The notes beneath the pieces are model-generated. The model saw only the letters and a list, made by a program, of their open reading frames with translations, was not told the DNA's origin and ran no database searches. From Bosea sp. 685 (GTDB lineage Bacteria; Pseudomonadota; Alphaproteobacteria; Rhizobiales; Beijerinckiaceae), in contig NZ_CP134778.1 of the NCBI RefSeq assembly GCF_031884435.1, positions 1 to 64,000 of the forward strand: 64,000 nucleotides of DNA. The letters run 5' to 3'. How positions within the stretch are numbered: position 1 is the first letter of the stretch; each line of letters opens with the position of its first letter. The translations under genes and the position numbers were made by a program. Positions 33,373 through 42,242 of this stretch are shown piece after piece.

Positions 33373-33558
33373 TCGGTGGCCTTGCAGCTCGGCAATGGCT
33401 GGATCGGTGGCTTTGCCCCATTCGTCGCAACGGCGGTCGTCATCGCGACGGGCAATATCTTTGGCGGCCTTTGGTACACGGTGGTCGTCGCGGCTCTGAC
33501 CGCAGTGATCAGAGCGTTCTTCCTGCCGGAGACACGCGGGCGCGACCTGAGCAAATAG
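33373..33558 (+). pseudogene. C-terminal fragment of an MFS transporter (MHS family)
   Basis: About 60 residues remain: LQLGNGWIGGFAPFVATAVV, then IFGGLWYTVVVAALTAVI and the tail FFLPETRGRD. This matches the last two helices of metabolite:H+ symporters such as ShiA/ProP relatives, where GNGWFGG and LPET are conserved. The upstream 360 residues are absent, and the fragment starts right after the phosphodiesterase gene without a start signal. It indicates a deletion at this junction. Confidence 0.7.
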
Positions 33559-33711
33559 GGACTGACCAAACGAATGCTGCGGCACCAATGCGTCGCGGCA
33601 TTTCCGACTTCCTGCAAAGCACACCCGCCGCGGTGTGAGTTGATCCGGCGGCGTCGCCCGGCGAGCGGGTGCCCCTGAAGCCGCCATGGGCGCGGCGCCA
33701 AGAATCAACCA

Positions 33712-34206
33712 TCACTTCAGCTGGCGGTCCATTTCGATCGCCACGGTCAGGCCCACCTTGACCCTATCCATCGCGACAAAGGTCTTGAACTTCCGGATAT
33801 TGGGGTTGGCGAAGAACAACCTCCTGGTCAGCGTTTCGTAGGCCTCCATCGTGGGGACGAGCACCACCAGCACGAAGTCGACCTCACCCGTGACGTAATA
33901 GCACTGCTGGACCTCCGGGGCCGTCGTGAAGGCTGCTTTGGCGGCATCGATGTCGGCGGCGGTTTCGCTGACGAGCTCCACCTCGACGAAGATCGTGATG
34001 CTCTGCCCAAGCGCGGCGGGCTCCACCACTGCCACGTTGCCACGGATGACCCGGTCTCGTTCCATGCGACGTATGCGGCGCTGCACCGCGGCTCCGGATA
34101 GGTTGACACGTTCACCTATCGCCCGTTGGGGGGTGGAGTTGTCGACCTGAAGAATCGAGAGGATTGCCCGGTCGAAGGCGTCGAGATCATGGTCGGATGG
34201 CGGCAT
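33712..34206 (-). CDS. Lrp/AsnC-family transcriptional regulator
   Basis: The product is 164 residues. An N-terminal helix-turn-helix (FDRAILSILQVDNSTPQRAI, then NLSGAAVQRRIRRMERD) leads into a RAM ligand-binding domain with VVEPAALGQSITIFVEVEL and CYYVTGEVDFVLVVLVP. Such proteins sense amino acids. It is divergent from the diaminopropionate ammonia-lyase gene across about 100 bases and probably regulates it. Confidence 0.92.
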   Translation of the reverse strand: MPPSDHDLDAFDRAILSILQVDNSTPQRAIGERVNLSGAAVQRRIRRMERDRVIRGNVAVVEPAALGQSITIFVEVELVSETAADIDAAKAAFTTAPEVQQCYYVTGEVDFVLVVLVPTMEAYETLTRRLFFANPNIRKFKTFVAMDRVKVGLTVAIEMDRQLK

Positions 34207-34304
34207 GGCTCGTGAGACAAACTTGCAAATCGGAGGCGCTAATTGAGCGCTCTAATCGGGTCCTTTGCAATATTTTATCCGAAGCGAGGCGAACCGAGGT
34301 CCAT

Positions 34305-35525
34305 ATGTTTCTGTCGAACCGGCTATCCGAATACCGCGCACCCCTGGACGACGTGGACGCGCGCACGCTTGGTGGAGACGGCGTGCAAGCGATTGAACGC
34401 TACCTGGCGATCAGGCGCGATCATCGAGAGACCCCCCTGGAAGCCCTGCCCGGACTGGCAAGGCAGCTTGGGATAGGCTTCCTGCATGTCAAGGACGAAG
34501 GACAACGGCTCGGTCTCGGTAGCTTCAAGGCGTTGGGGGGCGCATATGCGGTCGCGAAGTTGGTTCTGCAGTCGGCGAGTGCGCTCCTCGAACGTGAACT
34601 GGATGAAGGCTCGCTATATTCCCAGGAGGTCAGGGACGTTGCGGAGGGGATGACGTTCGCCTGCGCGACGGATGGCAACCACGGGCGCTCCGTGGCGCAG
34701 GGAGCGAAGCTAGTCGGCGCGCGGTCCGTGATCTTCATCCACGCTGGCGTCAGCGACGCGCGGGCATCCGCCATCGCAGCCTTCGGAGCGGAGATCGTTC
34801 GCGTCGACGGTACGTACGACCACTCGGTGACCGAGGCGGCGCGCGTCGCGGACGAGCGCGGGTGGACGGTCGTTTCGGACACGTCCTGGGAAGGTTACGA
34901 GCATATCCCGGGCTTGGTGATGCAAGGGTATACCGCGATCCTCACCGAGGCCTTGAAGCAGCTTCCCGAAATTCCAACCCATGTTTTTGTGCAAAGCGGC
35001 GTCGGAGGCATCGCCGCGGCAACGGCAGCTCACTTCTCCATCGCCCTGGGGGATCGCCGACCCCTCTTCATCGTCGTCGACCCCGCGCGGGCGGCCTGCC
35101 TCTACGAGAGCGCAAAGGTGGGCCGGCCAACGCAGATCCCGCACGGTGCCCCCACCGTGATGGCCATGTTGGAATGCTACGCCCCATCCCCGCTCGCCTG
35201 GCGCGTGCTGGGTCGCGTAGCCGACGCATTCATGACGGTATCCGACGAGGTTGCGGTCCAGGCGATGAACCGGTTGGCGCGGCCGACGGACGGCGATCCT
35301 GCAATCGTCTCGGGCGAGAGCGGCGCAGCCGGCTTGGCCGGCCTGATCGAGGCCCTCGACGATCCGGCCGCCAAGGATGCGTTGGGGCTCGGGCCGTCGT
35401 CACGCGTCTTCTTGATCAACACGGAGGGCGCCACCGATCCCGCGACTTATTTCGACCTAGTCGGGATGCATCCCGCCGACGTTGTCATCCCTCGGGCCGG
35501 AGAGCCCGGGCAGTTTTCGGTATGA
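34305..35525 (+). CDS. dpaL: diaminopropionate ammonia-lyase
   Basis: The product is 406 residues from the ATG at 34305; an extension to 34164 would run into the divergent regulator gene. It is a fold-type II PLP enzyme: the PLP lysine lies in GLGSFKALGGAYAV, and later blocks CATDGNHGRSVA and VQSGVGGIAAA match the substrate and phosphate loops. TSWEGYEHIPGLVMQGY is typical of diaminopropionate ammonia-lyase (YgeX/DpaL), which converts 2,3-diaminopropionate to pyruvate and ammonia. Threonine- or serine-dehydratase activity is the main alternative. The AsnC-type regulator next to it fits amino-acid control. Confidence 0.88.
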   Translation: MFLSNRLSEYRAPLDDVDARTLGGDGVQAIERYLAIRRDHRETPLEALPGLARQLGIGFLHVKDEGQRLGLGSFKALGGAYAVAKLVLQSASALLERELDEGSLYSQEVRDVAEGMTFACATDGNHGRSVAQGAKLVGARSVIFIHAGVSDARASAIAAFGAEIVRVDGTYDHSVTEAARVADERGWTVVSDTSWEGYEHIPGLVMQGYTAILTEALKQLPEIPTHVFVQSGVGGIAAATAAHFSIALGDRRPLFIVVDPARAACLYESAKVGRPTQIPHGAPTVMAMLECYAPSPLAWRVLGRVADAFMTVSDEVAVQAMNRLARPTDGDPAIVSGESGAAGLAGLIEALDDPAAKDALGLGPSSRVFLINTEGATDPATYFDLVGMHPADVVIPRAGEPGQFSV

Positions 35526-35610
35526 GGTTCCGTTCATCCGCCCGGATCGGGCATAGGCAGCGACCGCGGCCATGCCGGCGTCGCAGGCTCGAGCGCAGTG
35601 GGAGTTGTGC

Positions 35611-36768
35611 ATGATCATCGATCTCGACGACCTTGAGCGGGAGATGACCCATTGGCGGCGGGACCTTCACACTCACCCCGAGTTCGGCTTCGAGGAGACG
35701 CGGACGGCCGCATTCGTGGCCTCCAAACTGCGCGAGTTCGGCCTGGACGAGATCGTCGAAGGCGTCGGGGGAACGGGGGTCGTCGGCACTTTGCGCAGAG
35801 GCGGCGGCAATCGGTCGATCGCTCTGAGGGCCGACATGGATGCCTTGCGCATCCCCGAACGCGGAACGCACGAGCACCGCTCGCTGACGCCCGGAGTCAT
35901 GCACGCCTGCGGTCATGACGGCCACACGAGCATGTTGCTAGGTGCGGCCAAGCTGTTGGCCGCGGAGGGTGGCTTCGACGGCACGGTGCGTTTCATTTTT
36001 CAGCCTGCGGAGGAATGGGGCCGGGGGGCGCTCGCCATGCTCGACGACGGGCTACTGCAGCGCTTTCCGTTCCAGGAAATCTACGGGCTTCACAACGCTC
36101 CCGGCGTCCCCGTGGGCCAGCTTCGGAGCAGGCCGGGTCCGATCATGTCCGCGGAGGACAATTTCGAGATCGTGCTGAAAGGGGTGGGCGGACATGCCGC
36201 CCGCCCCAACGGGGGCAACGAGACGCTCGTTGCCGCATGCGCACTCGTCACGAGCCTCCAGACCATCGTATCGCGGCGCCTGAGCCCCACCGATGTCGCG
36301 GTTGTCTCCGTGACCGAACTGCTAACCGATGGAACGCGAAACGCCTTGCCGGGCGAGGCGCGCATCCTGGGGGATGCGCGCAGCTTCAAACAAAAAGTCA
36401 GCGCCGACATCGAAAGACAGATGCGCGTCATCTCCGAAGGCGTCGCGCTCGCCTACAATCTTCAACACACGGTGACCTATACCCGTGAGTTCGTTCCGTT
36501 GTTGAACGATCCGCTGTTGACGCAGGCGGTGCTGGGAGCGGCCGCGGAGGTGCTAGGCGAAGGCAACGTCTCGCTCATGTCCGAACCCTTCACGGCGTCC
36601 GAGGATTTCGCCCGCTTCCTGGATCATGTCCCGGGCTGCTTCGCCTTCATCGGCAACGGAGACAGCGCACCGCTTCACAACCCAGACTACGACTTCGACG
36701 ACGCCGGACTGACCCATGGCGCGCGCACTCACGCGGCGATCGTGCGCAGCCGGCTGTCGATTCCCTAG
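35611..36768 (+). CDS. M20 family amidohydrolase (HipO/AbgB-like)
   Basis: The product is 385 residues. Metal-site blocks of the M20D group are evident: ALRADMDALRI, MHACGHDGHTSMLLGAAKLL and FQPAEEWGRGALAML. The later HNAPGVPVGQ and the C-terminal EPFTASEDFARFL also fit. The family hydrolyses N-acyl amino acids (hippurate, indole-acetyl amino acids, N-acetyl-diaminopimelate). I use the ATG at 35611, preceded by GGGAG; an upstream ATG at 35572 has no better signal. It follows the ammonia-lyase by 85 bases on the same strand, suggesting release of an amino acid that the lyase then degrades. Confidence 0.9.
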   Translation: MIIDLDDLEREMTHWRRDLHTHPEFGFEETRTAAFVASKLREFGLDEIVEGVGGTGVVGTLRRGGGNRSIALRADMDALRIPERGTHEHRSLTPGVMHACGHDGHTSMLLGAAKLLAAEGGFDGTVRFIFQPAEEWGRGALAMLDDGLLQRFPFQEIYGLHNAPGVPVGQLRSRPGPIMSAEDNFEIVLKGVGGHAARPNGGNETLVAACALVTSLQTIVSRRLSPTDVAVVSVTELLTDGTRNALPGEARILGDARSFKQKVSADIERQMRVISEGVALAYNLQHTVTYTREFVPLLNDPLLTQAVLGAAAEVLGEGNVSLMSEPFTASEDFARFLDHVPGCFAFIGNGDSAPLHNPDYDFDDAGLTHGARTHAAIVRSRLSIP

Positions 36769-36807
36769 AGACGGCCCGCGCCGTTCCCGCCCGACCAGGA
36801 GACCGAC

Positions 36808-37608
36808 ATGGCTCACTCCCTCAACCCCGCAGCTTCCACTGCATTCATGCCCTCGGGGCCGAACCAGCCCGCACTCGATGGCGAGGCCGTTTGGGAGGCG
36901 CGCCGCGACCTTGCTGCGTGCTTTCGCATGGCGGCCCGGAATGGTCTGGAAGAGGGCATCTGCAATCATTTCTCCGCCCTGGTGCCCGGCTACGACGATC
37001 TTTTCATCGTCAACCCCTATGGATGGGCCTTTCGCGAGTTGACGGCCTCGCAGCTCCTCATCTGCGACTTCCACGGCAACGTCGTCTCGGGCGACGGGCA
37101 GCCGGAAGCGACCGCCTTCTTCATCCACGCCCGGGTCCACAAGCACCTTCCGCGTGCCAAGGTCGCCTTTCACACGCACATGCCCCATGCGACCGCGCTC
37201 TCGATGACCGAGGGCGAACCGCTGATCTTCGCCGGTCAGACCGCGCTCAAGTTCTATGGCCGTACCGCGTTCGACCGGGATTACAACGGTCTGGCGCTGG
37301 ACGAGAGCGAGGGTGATCGCATCGCCGGCGCGATAGGCGACGCCGACATCGTCTTCATGAAGCATCACGGCGTCATGGTGCTGGGCCCGACCATCGCCGA
37401 GGCGTGGGACGATCTCTACTATCTGGAGCGGGCCTGCGAGGTGCAGACCCTCGCGCTCTCGACCGGGCGGGCGGTGTTGCCGGTCAAGCCGGAGATCGCC
37501 GAGGCCGCGTATCGCCAGATGCGGGAGGGCGACACGGAGTCGGCTCGCCTGCATCTCGCATCCATCCGCCGCCAGCTCGACACCGAGCAGCCTGCCTACC
37601 GCGACTGA
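36808..37608 (+). CDS. class II aldolase/adducin-family protein
   Basis: The product is 266 residues. The zinc-site histidines of the family can be seen in FHTHMPHATAL and in KHHGVMVLG. The N-terminal region contains GLEEGICNHFSALVPG, which resembles the substrate loop of this superfamily (fuculose-phosphate aldolase, ribulose-phosphate epimerase, decarboxylases). The gene starts 39 bases after the amidohydrolase and is likely part of the same operon. The reaction is not clear; proteins of this length in alphaproteobacterial operons are often of unknown specificity. Confidence 0.87.
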   Translation: MAHSLNPAASTAFMPSGPNQPALDGEAVWEARRDLAACFRMAARNGLEEGICNHFSALVPGYDDLFIVNPYGWAFRELTASQLLICDFHGNVVSGDGQPEATAFFIHARVHKHLPRAKVAFHTHMPHATALSMTEGEPLIFAGQTALKFYGRTAFDRDYNGLALDESEGDRIAGAIGDADIVFMKHHGVMVLGPTIAEAWDDLYYLERACEVQTLALSTGRAVLPVKPEIAEAAYRQMREGDTESARLHLASIRRQLDTEQPAYRD

Positions 37609-37623
37609 TTGGGGATACACGAG

Positions 37624-38475
37624 ATGAATGGCGACGACCTCAGCATCCAAATCCGGCCGATGAATCCTCAGGATCTCGGCCCCGCCGCCATCCTGTCCGG
37701 GAAGATCGATTGGCCACACCGGCGACAGGACTGGGATTTCATGTTTTCCGTCGGTGAAGGGCTGGTCGCCGTCTCGGGCGGCGAGGTCCAAGGCACGGTC
37801 ATGGCCTTTCGCCATGGCCCGAAACTGGCGACCCTGGGAATGGTGATCGTCGACGGCGCGCTGCAGGGTAGGGGCGTGGGCCGCCGGCTGATGCAAGAAA
37901 TGATCGCTCGTCTCGACGGCAGTGCCATCCTTCTTCAAGCTACGAAAAGCGGGGTCCCGCTCTATCGCGGATTGGGCTTCGACGAGGTTGGGGATCTGTA
38001 CCAGCATCAGGGTTTGGTCCCGGAGGTCGCCCCCCCCGTGCTGGCCGAAAACGAGACGATACGTCGCGTCGCGGCTCCCGATGGAAGACTCGAAGCGCTG
38101 TATTCCCGAGCGAGTGGGGCGGACAAAGCCAAAGTGATGACGGCGCTTTTCTCCCAGGCGCAGTGCGCGATGCTGCTCCGCGACGGGACGCCGGCCGGCT
38201 TTGCCATGTTGCGCGAATTCGGTCGTGGTTTGTGTATTGGGCCCGTCGTAGCGTCGGACCGCCGAGCCGCCCAGGTCCTCATTCAGCACTGGCTGGCCGG
38301 CAGCGTCGGCAGGTTCACGCGTGTTGATTTGGCGGGCGACGAGAGCGTGTCGATGTGGCTCGAAGGGCTGGGGATGCCCAGAAAGGACGGCACGCTGACG
38401 ATGACTTACGGTGCGATGCCGCCCGTCGCCGACGACGTCATTTTGTTCGGCCTCGCAGCGCACGCGTTGGGATAG
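37624..38475 (+). CDS. GNAT family N-acetyltransferase
   Basis: The product is 283 residues with two acetyltransferase-like halves. The first is complete: LGMVIVDGALQGRGVGRRLM holds the acetyl-CoA pyrophosphate loop (QGRGVG), followed by YRGLGFDEVG. The second half is weaker (MLLRDGTPAGFAMLREF). The ATG at 37624 follows GGGGA; a TTG at 37609 is possible. It is the last intact gene of the diaminopropionate/amidohydrolase operon, and may acetylate an amino compound handled there. Confidence 0.85.
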   Translation: MNGDDLSIQIRPMNPQDLGPAAILSGKIDWPHRRQDWDFMFSVGEGLVAVSGGEVQGTVMAFRHGPKLATLGMVIVDGALQGRGVGRRLMQEMIARLDGSAILLQATKSGVPLYRGLGFDEVGDLYQHQGLVPEVAPPVLAENETIRRVAAPDGRLEALYSRASGADKAKVMTALFSQAQCAMLLRDGTPAGFAMLREFGRGLCIGPVVASDRRAAQVLIQHWLAGSVGRFTRVDLAGDESVSMWLEGLGMPRKDGTLTMTYGAMPPVADDVILFGLAAHALG

Positions 38476-38589
38476 CGCGGTTGCGATCGGGAACACATCG
38501 ACGAACACCGCAGACCTCAGGGCGTTTAATCCACGGGTCGCGGTGAGGGCATCGCCGGAAGACTTGGCCTCGCATTCGGGCCAAATCAC

Positions 38590-38813
38590 CACTGCTGCTG
38601 CGAATGCAGCGGTGTCTTCGTTCGGTGCCGTTCGTCAGCGCGTGATCGCGAAGGGCACGATCGCATCGCGCTTGACGTCCTTGACCAGCCGCCCGCGGAC
38701 ATGGATTTCGCGTAAACACCACCATGCCTCGCCCGCGCCAGCACGGCGGCCATCGCGTCCAGTCGCGGATGGCAGGCCGGGTCGCGCACGACGGTGCAGA
38801 AGGTTCGCATCAT
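38590..38813 (-). pseudogene. N-terminal remnant of an IS607-type tnpB-like gene
   Basis: Beginning at ATGATG (38813), the frame gives MMRTFCTVVRDP, LDAMAAVLARARHG, and after a one-base shift VYAKIHVRGRLVKDVKRDA. This is the start seen in accessory transposase (TnpB/OrfB) proteins that follow IS607 recombinases. The rest is absent. The gene order, after a serine-recombinase relic, supports the identification. Confidence 0.55.
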
Positions 38814-38816
38814 GGA

Positions 38817-39221
38817 GAGGGCGGTCGACGCCCGCGCCGCGCGGTTGCGGGCGGACCTGCGGCCATACAGCCTCGCCGAGAAGCAGGTCATCAGGTCGAC
38901 CATGTCCTGGACCAGGTCGTAGGAGACCTCGTCGGCGTCGATCACCCTAACGCCCCGGTCGGCGGGCTTCAGGGCCTGCTCGATCTGGGCCCGCCGAAAC
39001 GAGCGAGCCGGTCTCGATGCTCGATGACGATAGTCTTCACGCCGGGATCGGCGAGAAGCCTCCCGAACTCCTTGCGACGGTCGTTCGGGCCCGAACCCAC
39101 CTCTCGCACGTAGCGGTCGATACGGCCCCCTCCGCCGACGCCCGTTCCGCGATGAGGCGACGTAACTGTCCAGATCCGCCTTCAGATCGTGCGAGGAGAC
39201 GCGCGCATAGGCAACGACCAA
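38817..39221 (-). pseudogene. IS607-type serine recombinase, frameshifted
   Basis: One frame reads AYARVSSHDLKADLD, with the catalytic Ser of serine recombinases in RVSS. After a shift a second frame continues EVGSGPNDRRKEFGRLLADP and IVIEHRDRLARFG. The first frame then resumes with VIDADEVSYDLVQDMVDLMT and RLYGRRSARNRAA. At least two frameshifts therefore break the gene. This order is typical of IS607 TnpA. The N-terminal DNA-binding helix lies upstream and is poorly preserved. Confidence 0.7.
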
Positions 39222-39367
39222 ACGTGGCCCCTTTTCGGGGACGTCGATGACACAGCGCCCTGCCGGAAAGATTCGGCTTGGTCGGACGTGGGGAATACCT
39301 CCTCCACGGATCTACCGAACGAATGGGCGCGAATCGCCCGTCGGGCGTATAATGGACCTTGCGGCGC

Positions 39368-40477
39368 CTAAGCTTCGCGACCGGCTGCCGTGATGGCCGC
39401 CACGACCCGGTCCGTATCCTCCGCCGTCCCCACGCTTATGCGAACGAAGTCTTCGTAGTCATGGCCGGGGATCAACGAGGTCAGTATGCCAGAGGAACGA
39501 AGGCTTTTCTGGACCTCCCTACCGTTGCGCCGGGTGCGGACCGCCAGGAAGTTCGTTGCGCTCGGCATGGTTTCGAAGCCGGCGTCCTGCAACGCCGATC
39601 TCATGCGCTCCCGCTCCGTGATCGTGCGATCGATGATGTCGGTCGACCATTGCTCATCCTCGATCGCCGCCAGCGCCGCGGCCTGGGTCACGCGCCCCAC
39701 GTTGAACAGCCCGCGTACGCCATCCACCATGTCGACGATGCGAGTGTGGCTGGCTATGGCGTAGCCAAATCGAATGCCGGCGAGCCCGTGCGCTTTCGAG
39801 AGCGTCCGGATGACGACCCAGGGATGTGAACTTCCCCGCAGCTCTTCGACTGCATCGATTCCGCCTTGCGCACGAGAGAAGTCTCCATACGCCTCGTCCA
39901 CGATCAACAGGTGGTTCGATGGGACCGCATCGGAGATCTCCCTGAATTCGTCACGGGTCAGCGCTGCGCCGGTCGGGTTGTTCGGAGTGCAGACGACGGT
40001 CACGTCCGCCGCTCGGGCCGCCGCCGCCAGGGCTTTGGGGTCGTTGCATCCATCCGCCCTCAACGGGACGGGGCGGTACTCCGCCTGGGCCAGCACCGAC
40101 GATTCGTAATAGCGTCGATAAGTCGGCTCAGGCACGGCGAGTGCCGAACCCGCGCGCAAGACCACCTGCAAGAGCATGGCGATGATCTCGTAGCTTCCAT
40201 TGCCGAAGATCAGTTGGTCTTGTCCCACATTCAATTTGGTCGCCAGCTTTTCGCGCAGGCCTCGGGCCCGATGGTCCGGGTAGCGATTGGCATGCCGCAA
40301 CGCCCCCTCGACTGCGACCGCCACTGCAGGGGAGGGGGCGTCGGACGCCTCGTTCTGATTGAGCGCCGCCACCGCACCATCTGCTTGCCATTGCTCGATA
40401 TGACGTTCGCCGGCCCTGCCTTCAGCCAGCGCGATCACGTGCGTTGCGAACGGGAACTGGCATTCATTGTTCGACAT
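39368..40477 (-). CDS. histidinol-phosphate aminotransferase-like PLP enzyme
   Basis: The product is 369 residues. It is a fold-type I aminotransferase: the PLP lysine lies in IRTLSKAHGLAGIRFGYA, with VVCTPNNPTGAAL and LLIVDEAYGDF upstream and FVRISVGTAEDTDRV near the end. The N-terminal LNQNEASDAPSPAV matches HisC-type proteins. I use the ATG at 40477 with GGAGAG upstream. HisC homologues outside the his operon often act on aromatic or other amino acids. It has no co-directional close partner, so its role is open; it may be linked to the amino-acid operon beyond the IS607 relic. Confidence 0.87.
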   Translation of the reverse strand: MSNNECQFPFATHVIALAEGRAGERHIEQWQADGAVAALNQNEASDAPSPAVAVAVEGALRHANRYPDHRARGLREKLATKLNVGQDQLIFGNGSYEIIAMLLQVVLRAGSALAVPEPTYRRYYESSVLAQAEYRPVPLRADGCNDPKALAAAARAADVTVVCTPNNPTGAALTRDEFREISDAVPSNHLLIVDEAYGDFSRAQGGIDAVEELRGSSHPWVVIRTLSKAHGLAGIRFGYAIASHTRIVDMVDGVRGLFNVGRVTQAAALAAIEDEQWSTDIIDRTITERERMRSALQDAGFETMPSATNFLAVRTRRNGREVQKSLRSSGILTSLIPGHDYEDFVRISVGTAEDTDRVVAAITAAGREA

Positions 40478-40811
40478 CAGGCTCTCCACTCGAAATCTCG
40501 ACGACAATTTTGACGCGCCACATTCAGCCAGAGGGCTTGGGGCAGGGAATTCGATGACAAACGCACCGCCGCAACCGCGAGCTTTCCCTGAGACCGAATG
40601 GCGTGTCACCGGTTTGAACTCGCGGCATCTTCTGCAAATGAAGTATATTTGGCGCGGGCCGACGCAGGCGCTCTATTTGCCTCATGAAAATGCAAGAATT
40701 TTGCTCCGAACGATCGTTCGCGTCGTAAACCGCGCAGCGCGCTGGAGGCGTGGCCGAGGCGACGGTCAACCGAAGCGACCTGGGCGATATATCCAAGGTG
40801 ACCTTGAACGT
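40478..40811. other. 334-base intergenic region without a supported gene
   Basis: The region separates the minus-strand aminotransferase gene from the 3' end of the FAD oxidase gene, which lies upstream of it on the same strand. Part of it (40635-40710) is A+T-rich and is the likely promoter of the aminotransferase. Short frames on both strands have no domain features. Confidence 0.45.
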
Positions 40812-42242
40812 TCAGGGGCCGGATGAGTGGACCTCCCGCCCCCCGAGGACTCTATCGCGATTGAGAATTCGGCCGGGGTCGAGCGCTGCCTTGACACGCT
40901 CCATCAGCGCGATCTCCGCCGGGCTGCGGCTCAGATGCAGGAATGCCCGCTTCTTCCTACCGATCCCATGCTCGGCTGAGATGGAGCCGCCAAATTCGCC
41001 GACCGTGCCGTAGACCACGCTTTCGACCGCCTCGTAGCCGCCGAGTGTTTCGTCCACCCGCAGCAAGATCACGTGGAGGTTCGAGTCCGCCAGGTGTCCG
41101 AAGACGGCGACGACCGTATCCGGCCACATGTCTAGAACTCGATTGCGGATGGTTCCCACCGCCTCTTCAAGTAAGGCCCGTGGCAGGCTTATGTCGAACG
41201 AGACCATCGTCCCAAATTTGCTTCGATACTCATAGGGCGTCTCCCGAAATTTCCAGAACCCCAGACGGTCCGCCTCCGAACGCGCAAGAAAGGCGTCCTG
41301 GACTACGCCTTGGTCGACCAGCCCCATCAGGCATCCCTCCAGCGCATCGACCTCGCTCTCACTCGCTTCAACCTCCACGAGCAGTGCGATGCCGTCGTGC
41401 GACGCGAAGGGGCTTTTCAGTCCGAAACAGCGTTCGGACATCGCCATCACCTCGGGCCACATCGCTTCGAAGGCCATCAGCCTTCCTGGCAAGGCCCGCT
41501 CGAGGGCTCTCTGCACGGCTACCGCTGCCGCGAAGTCAGAGACCTTCAGGAACGCGGCCGAGATGTCGCCCGGTAGGGGGTGCAGGCCGAGCACGACCCG
41601 AGTGACGACACCTAGCGTGCCTTCCGAGCCGATGAACATCTGCGTCCAATCGTAGCCGGCGTTGTTCTTCAGCATCTTGTTCAAAGACGTGACGATCGTA
41701 CCGTCCGCCAGCACGGCTTCGAGACCGAGCACGTTGTGTCGCGTCATCCCATAGCGCAGGACGCGGTTGCCACCCGCATTCGTGGCGACGTTGCCACCGA
41801 TCGTACATGAGCCCCGGGCGCCGAGGTCGATCCCACAAAGAAAACCCGCCTCGACGGCGGCTTGCTGAACGACTTGGAGGATGGTGCCGGCCCGAGCCGT
41901 CAATGTGCCGGCGACCGGGTCGATCTCCTCTATCCCCGTCATGCGCTCCAATGACAGAGCGACCTCCGTGCCCTTCGGGTGCGCCCCTCCGGCCAGCCCG
42001 GTGAGGCCACCCTGAACGACGACCGGCCAATGAGCCTCGCTGCACAGCCGCAGCACCTGGGAAACGGCCTCGGTGGTGTCCGGGGTCGCGAGGATGGAGG
42101 GTGCGATCGGTGGCAGGCGGCTGGCATCGGCTCCATTGCGCTCGGGAACCTGGCCTCCGACGCGGACGAATGTCGGCCCGATGGCATCCCTCAGACGGGA
42201 TGCCATGTCTTCCAGACCGATCGTTGGACCGTCGGACTTCAT
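40812..42242 (-). CDS. FAD-linked 2-hydroxy-acid oxidase (GlcD/D-lactate dehydrogenase-like)
   Basis: The product is 476 residues. The PCMH-type FAD domain has VVVQGGLTGLAGGAHPKG and GIDLGARGSCTIGGNVATNAGG, and the C-terminal domain ends with GSISAEHGIGRKKRAFL and a typical AALDPGRILN. These are marks of the glycolate/D-lactate dehydrogenase family. The ATG overlaps the stop of CoA-transferase subunit B (ATGA), so it is the last gene of a five-gene operon. It probably oxidises a 2-hydroxy acid formed or used in that pathway. The chain length of the substrate is unknown. Confidence 0.9.
   Translation of the reverse strand: MKSDGPTIGLEDMASRLRDAIGPTFVRVGGQVPERNGADASRLPPIAPSILATPDTTEAVSQVLRLCSEAHWPVVVQGGLTGLAGGAHPKGTEVALSLERMTGIEEIDPVAGTLTARAGTILQVVQQAAVEAGFLCGIDLGARGSCTIGGNVATNAGGNRVLRYGMTRHNVLGLEAVLADGTIVTSLNKMLKNNAGYDWTQMFIGSEGTLGVVTRVVLGLHPLPGDISAAFLKVSDFAAAVAVQRALERALPGRLMAFEAMWPEVMAMSERCFGLKSPFASHDGIALLVEVEASESEVDALEGCLMGLVDQGVVQDAFLARSEADRLGFWKFRETPYEYRSKFGTMVSFDISLPRALLEEAVGTIRNRVLDMWPDTVVAVFGHLADSNLHVILLRVDETLGGYEAVESVVYGTVGEFGGSISAEHGIGRKKRAFLHLSRSPAEIALMERVKAALDPGRILNRDRVLGGREVHSSGP

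Larger units (their letters stand above)
38476..39367. other. 892-base region holding a decayed IS607-type element and no intact gene
   Basis: Apart from the relics of the recombinase and accessory transposase genes listed separately, I see no intact coding region. The last part (39246-39367) lies next to the 3' end of the aminotransferase gene and carries no obvious terminator. Confidence 0.5.

Noticed and set aside
36553..38592. Minus-strand open frame of about 679 codons
   Set aside because: It runs antisense through four well-supported plus-strand genes (amidohydrolase, aldolase-family, acetyltransferase) and an intergenic piece, has no domain, and is explained by high G+C.
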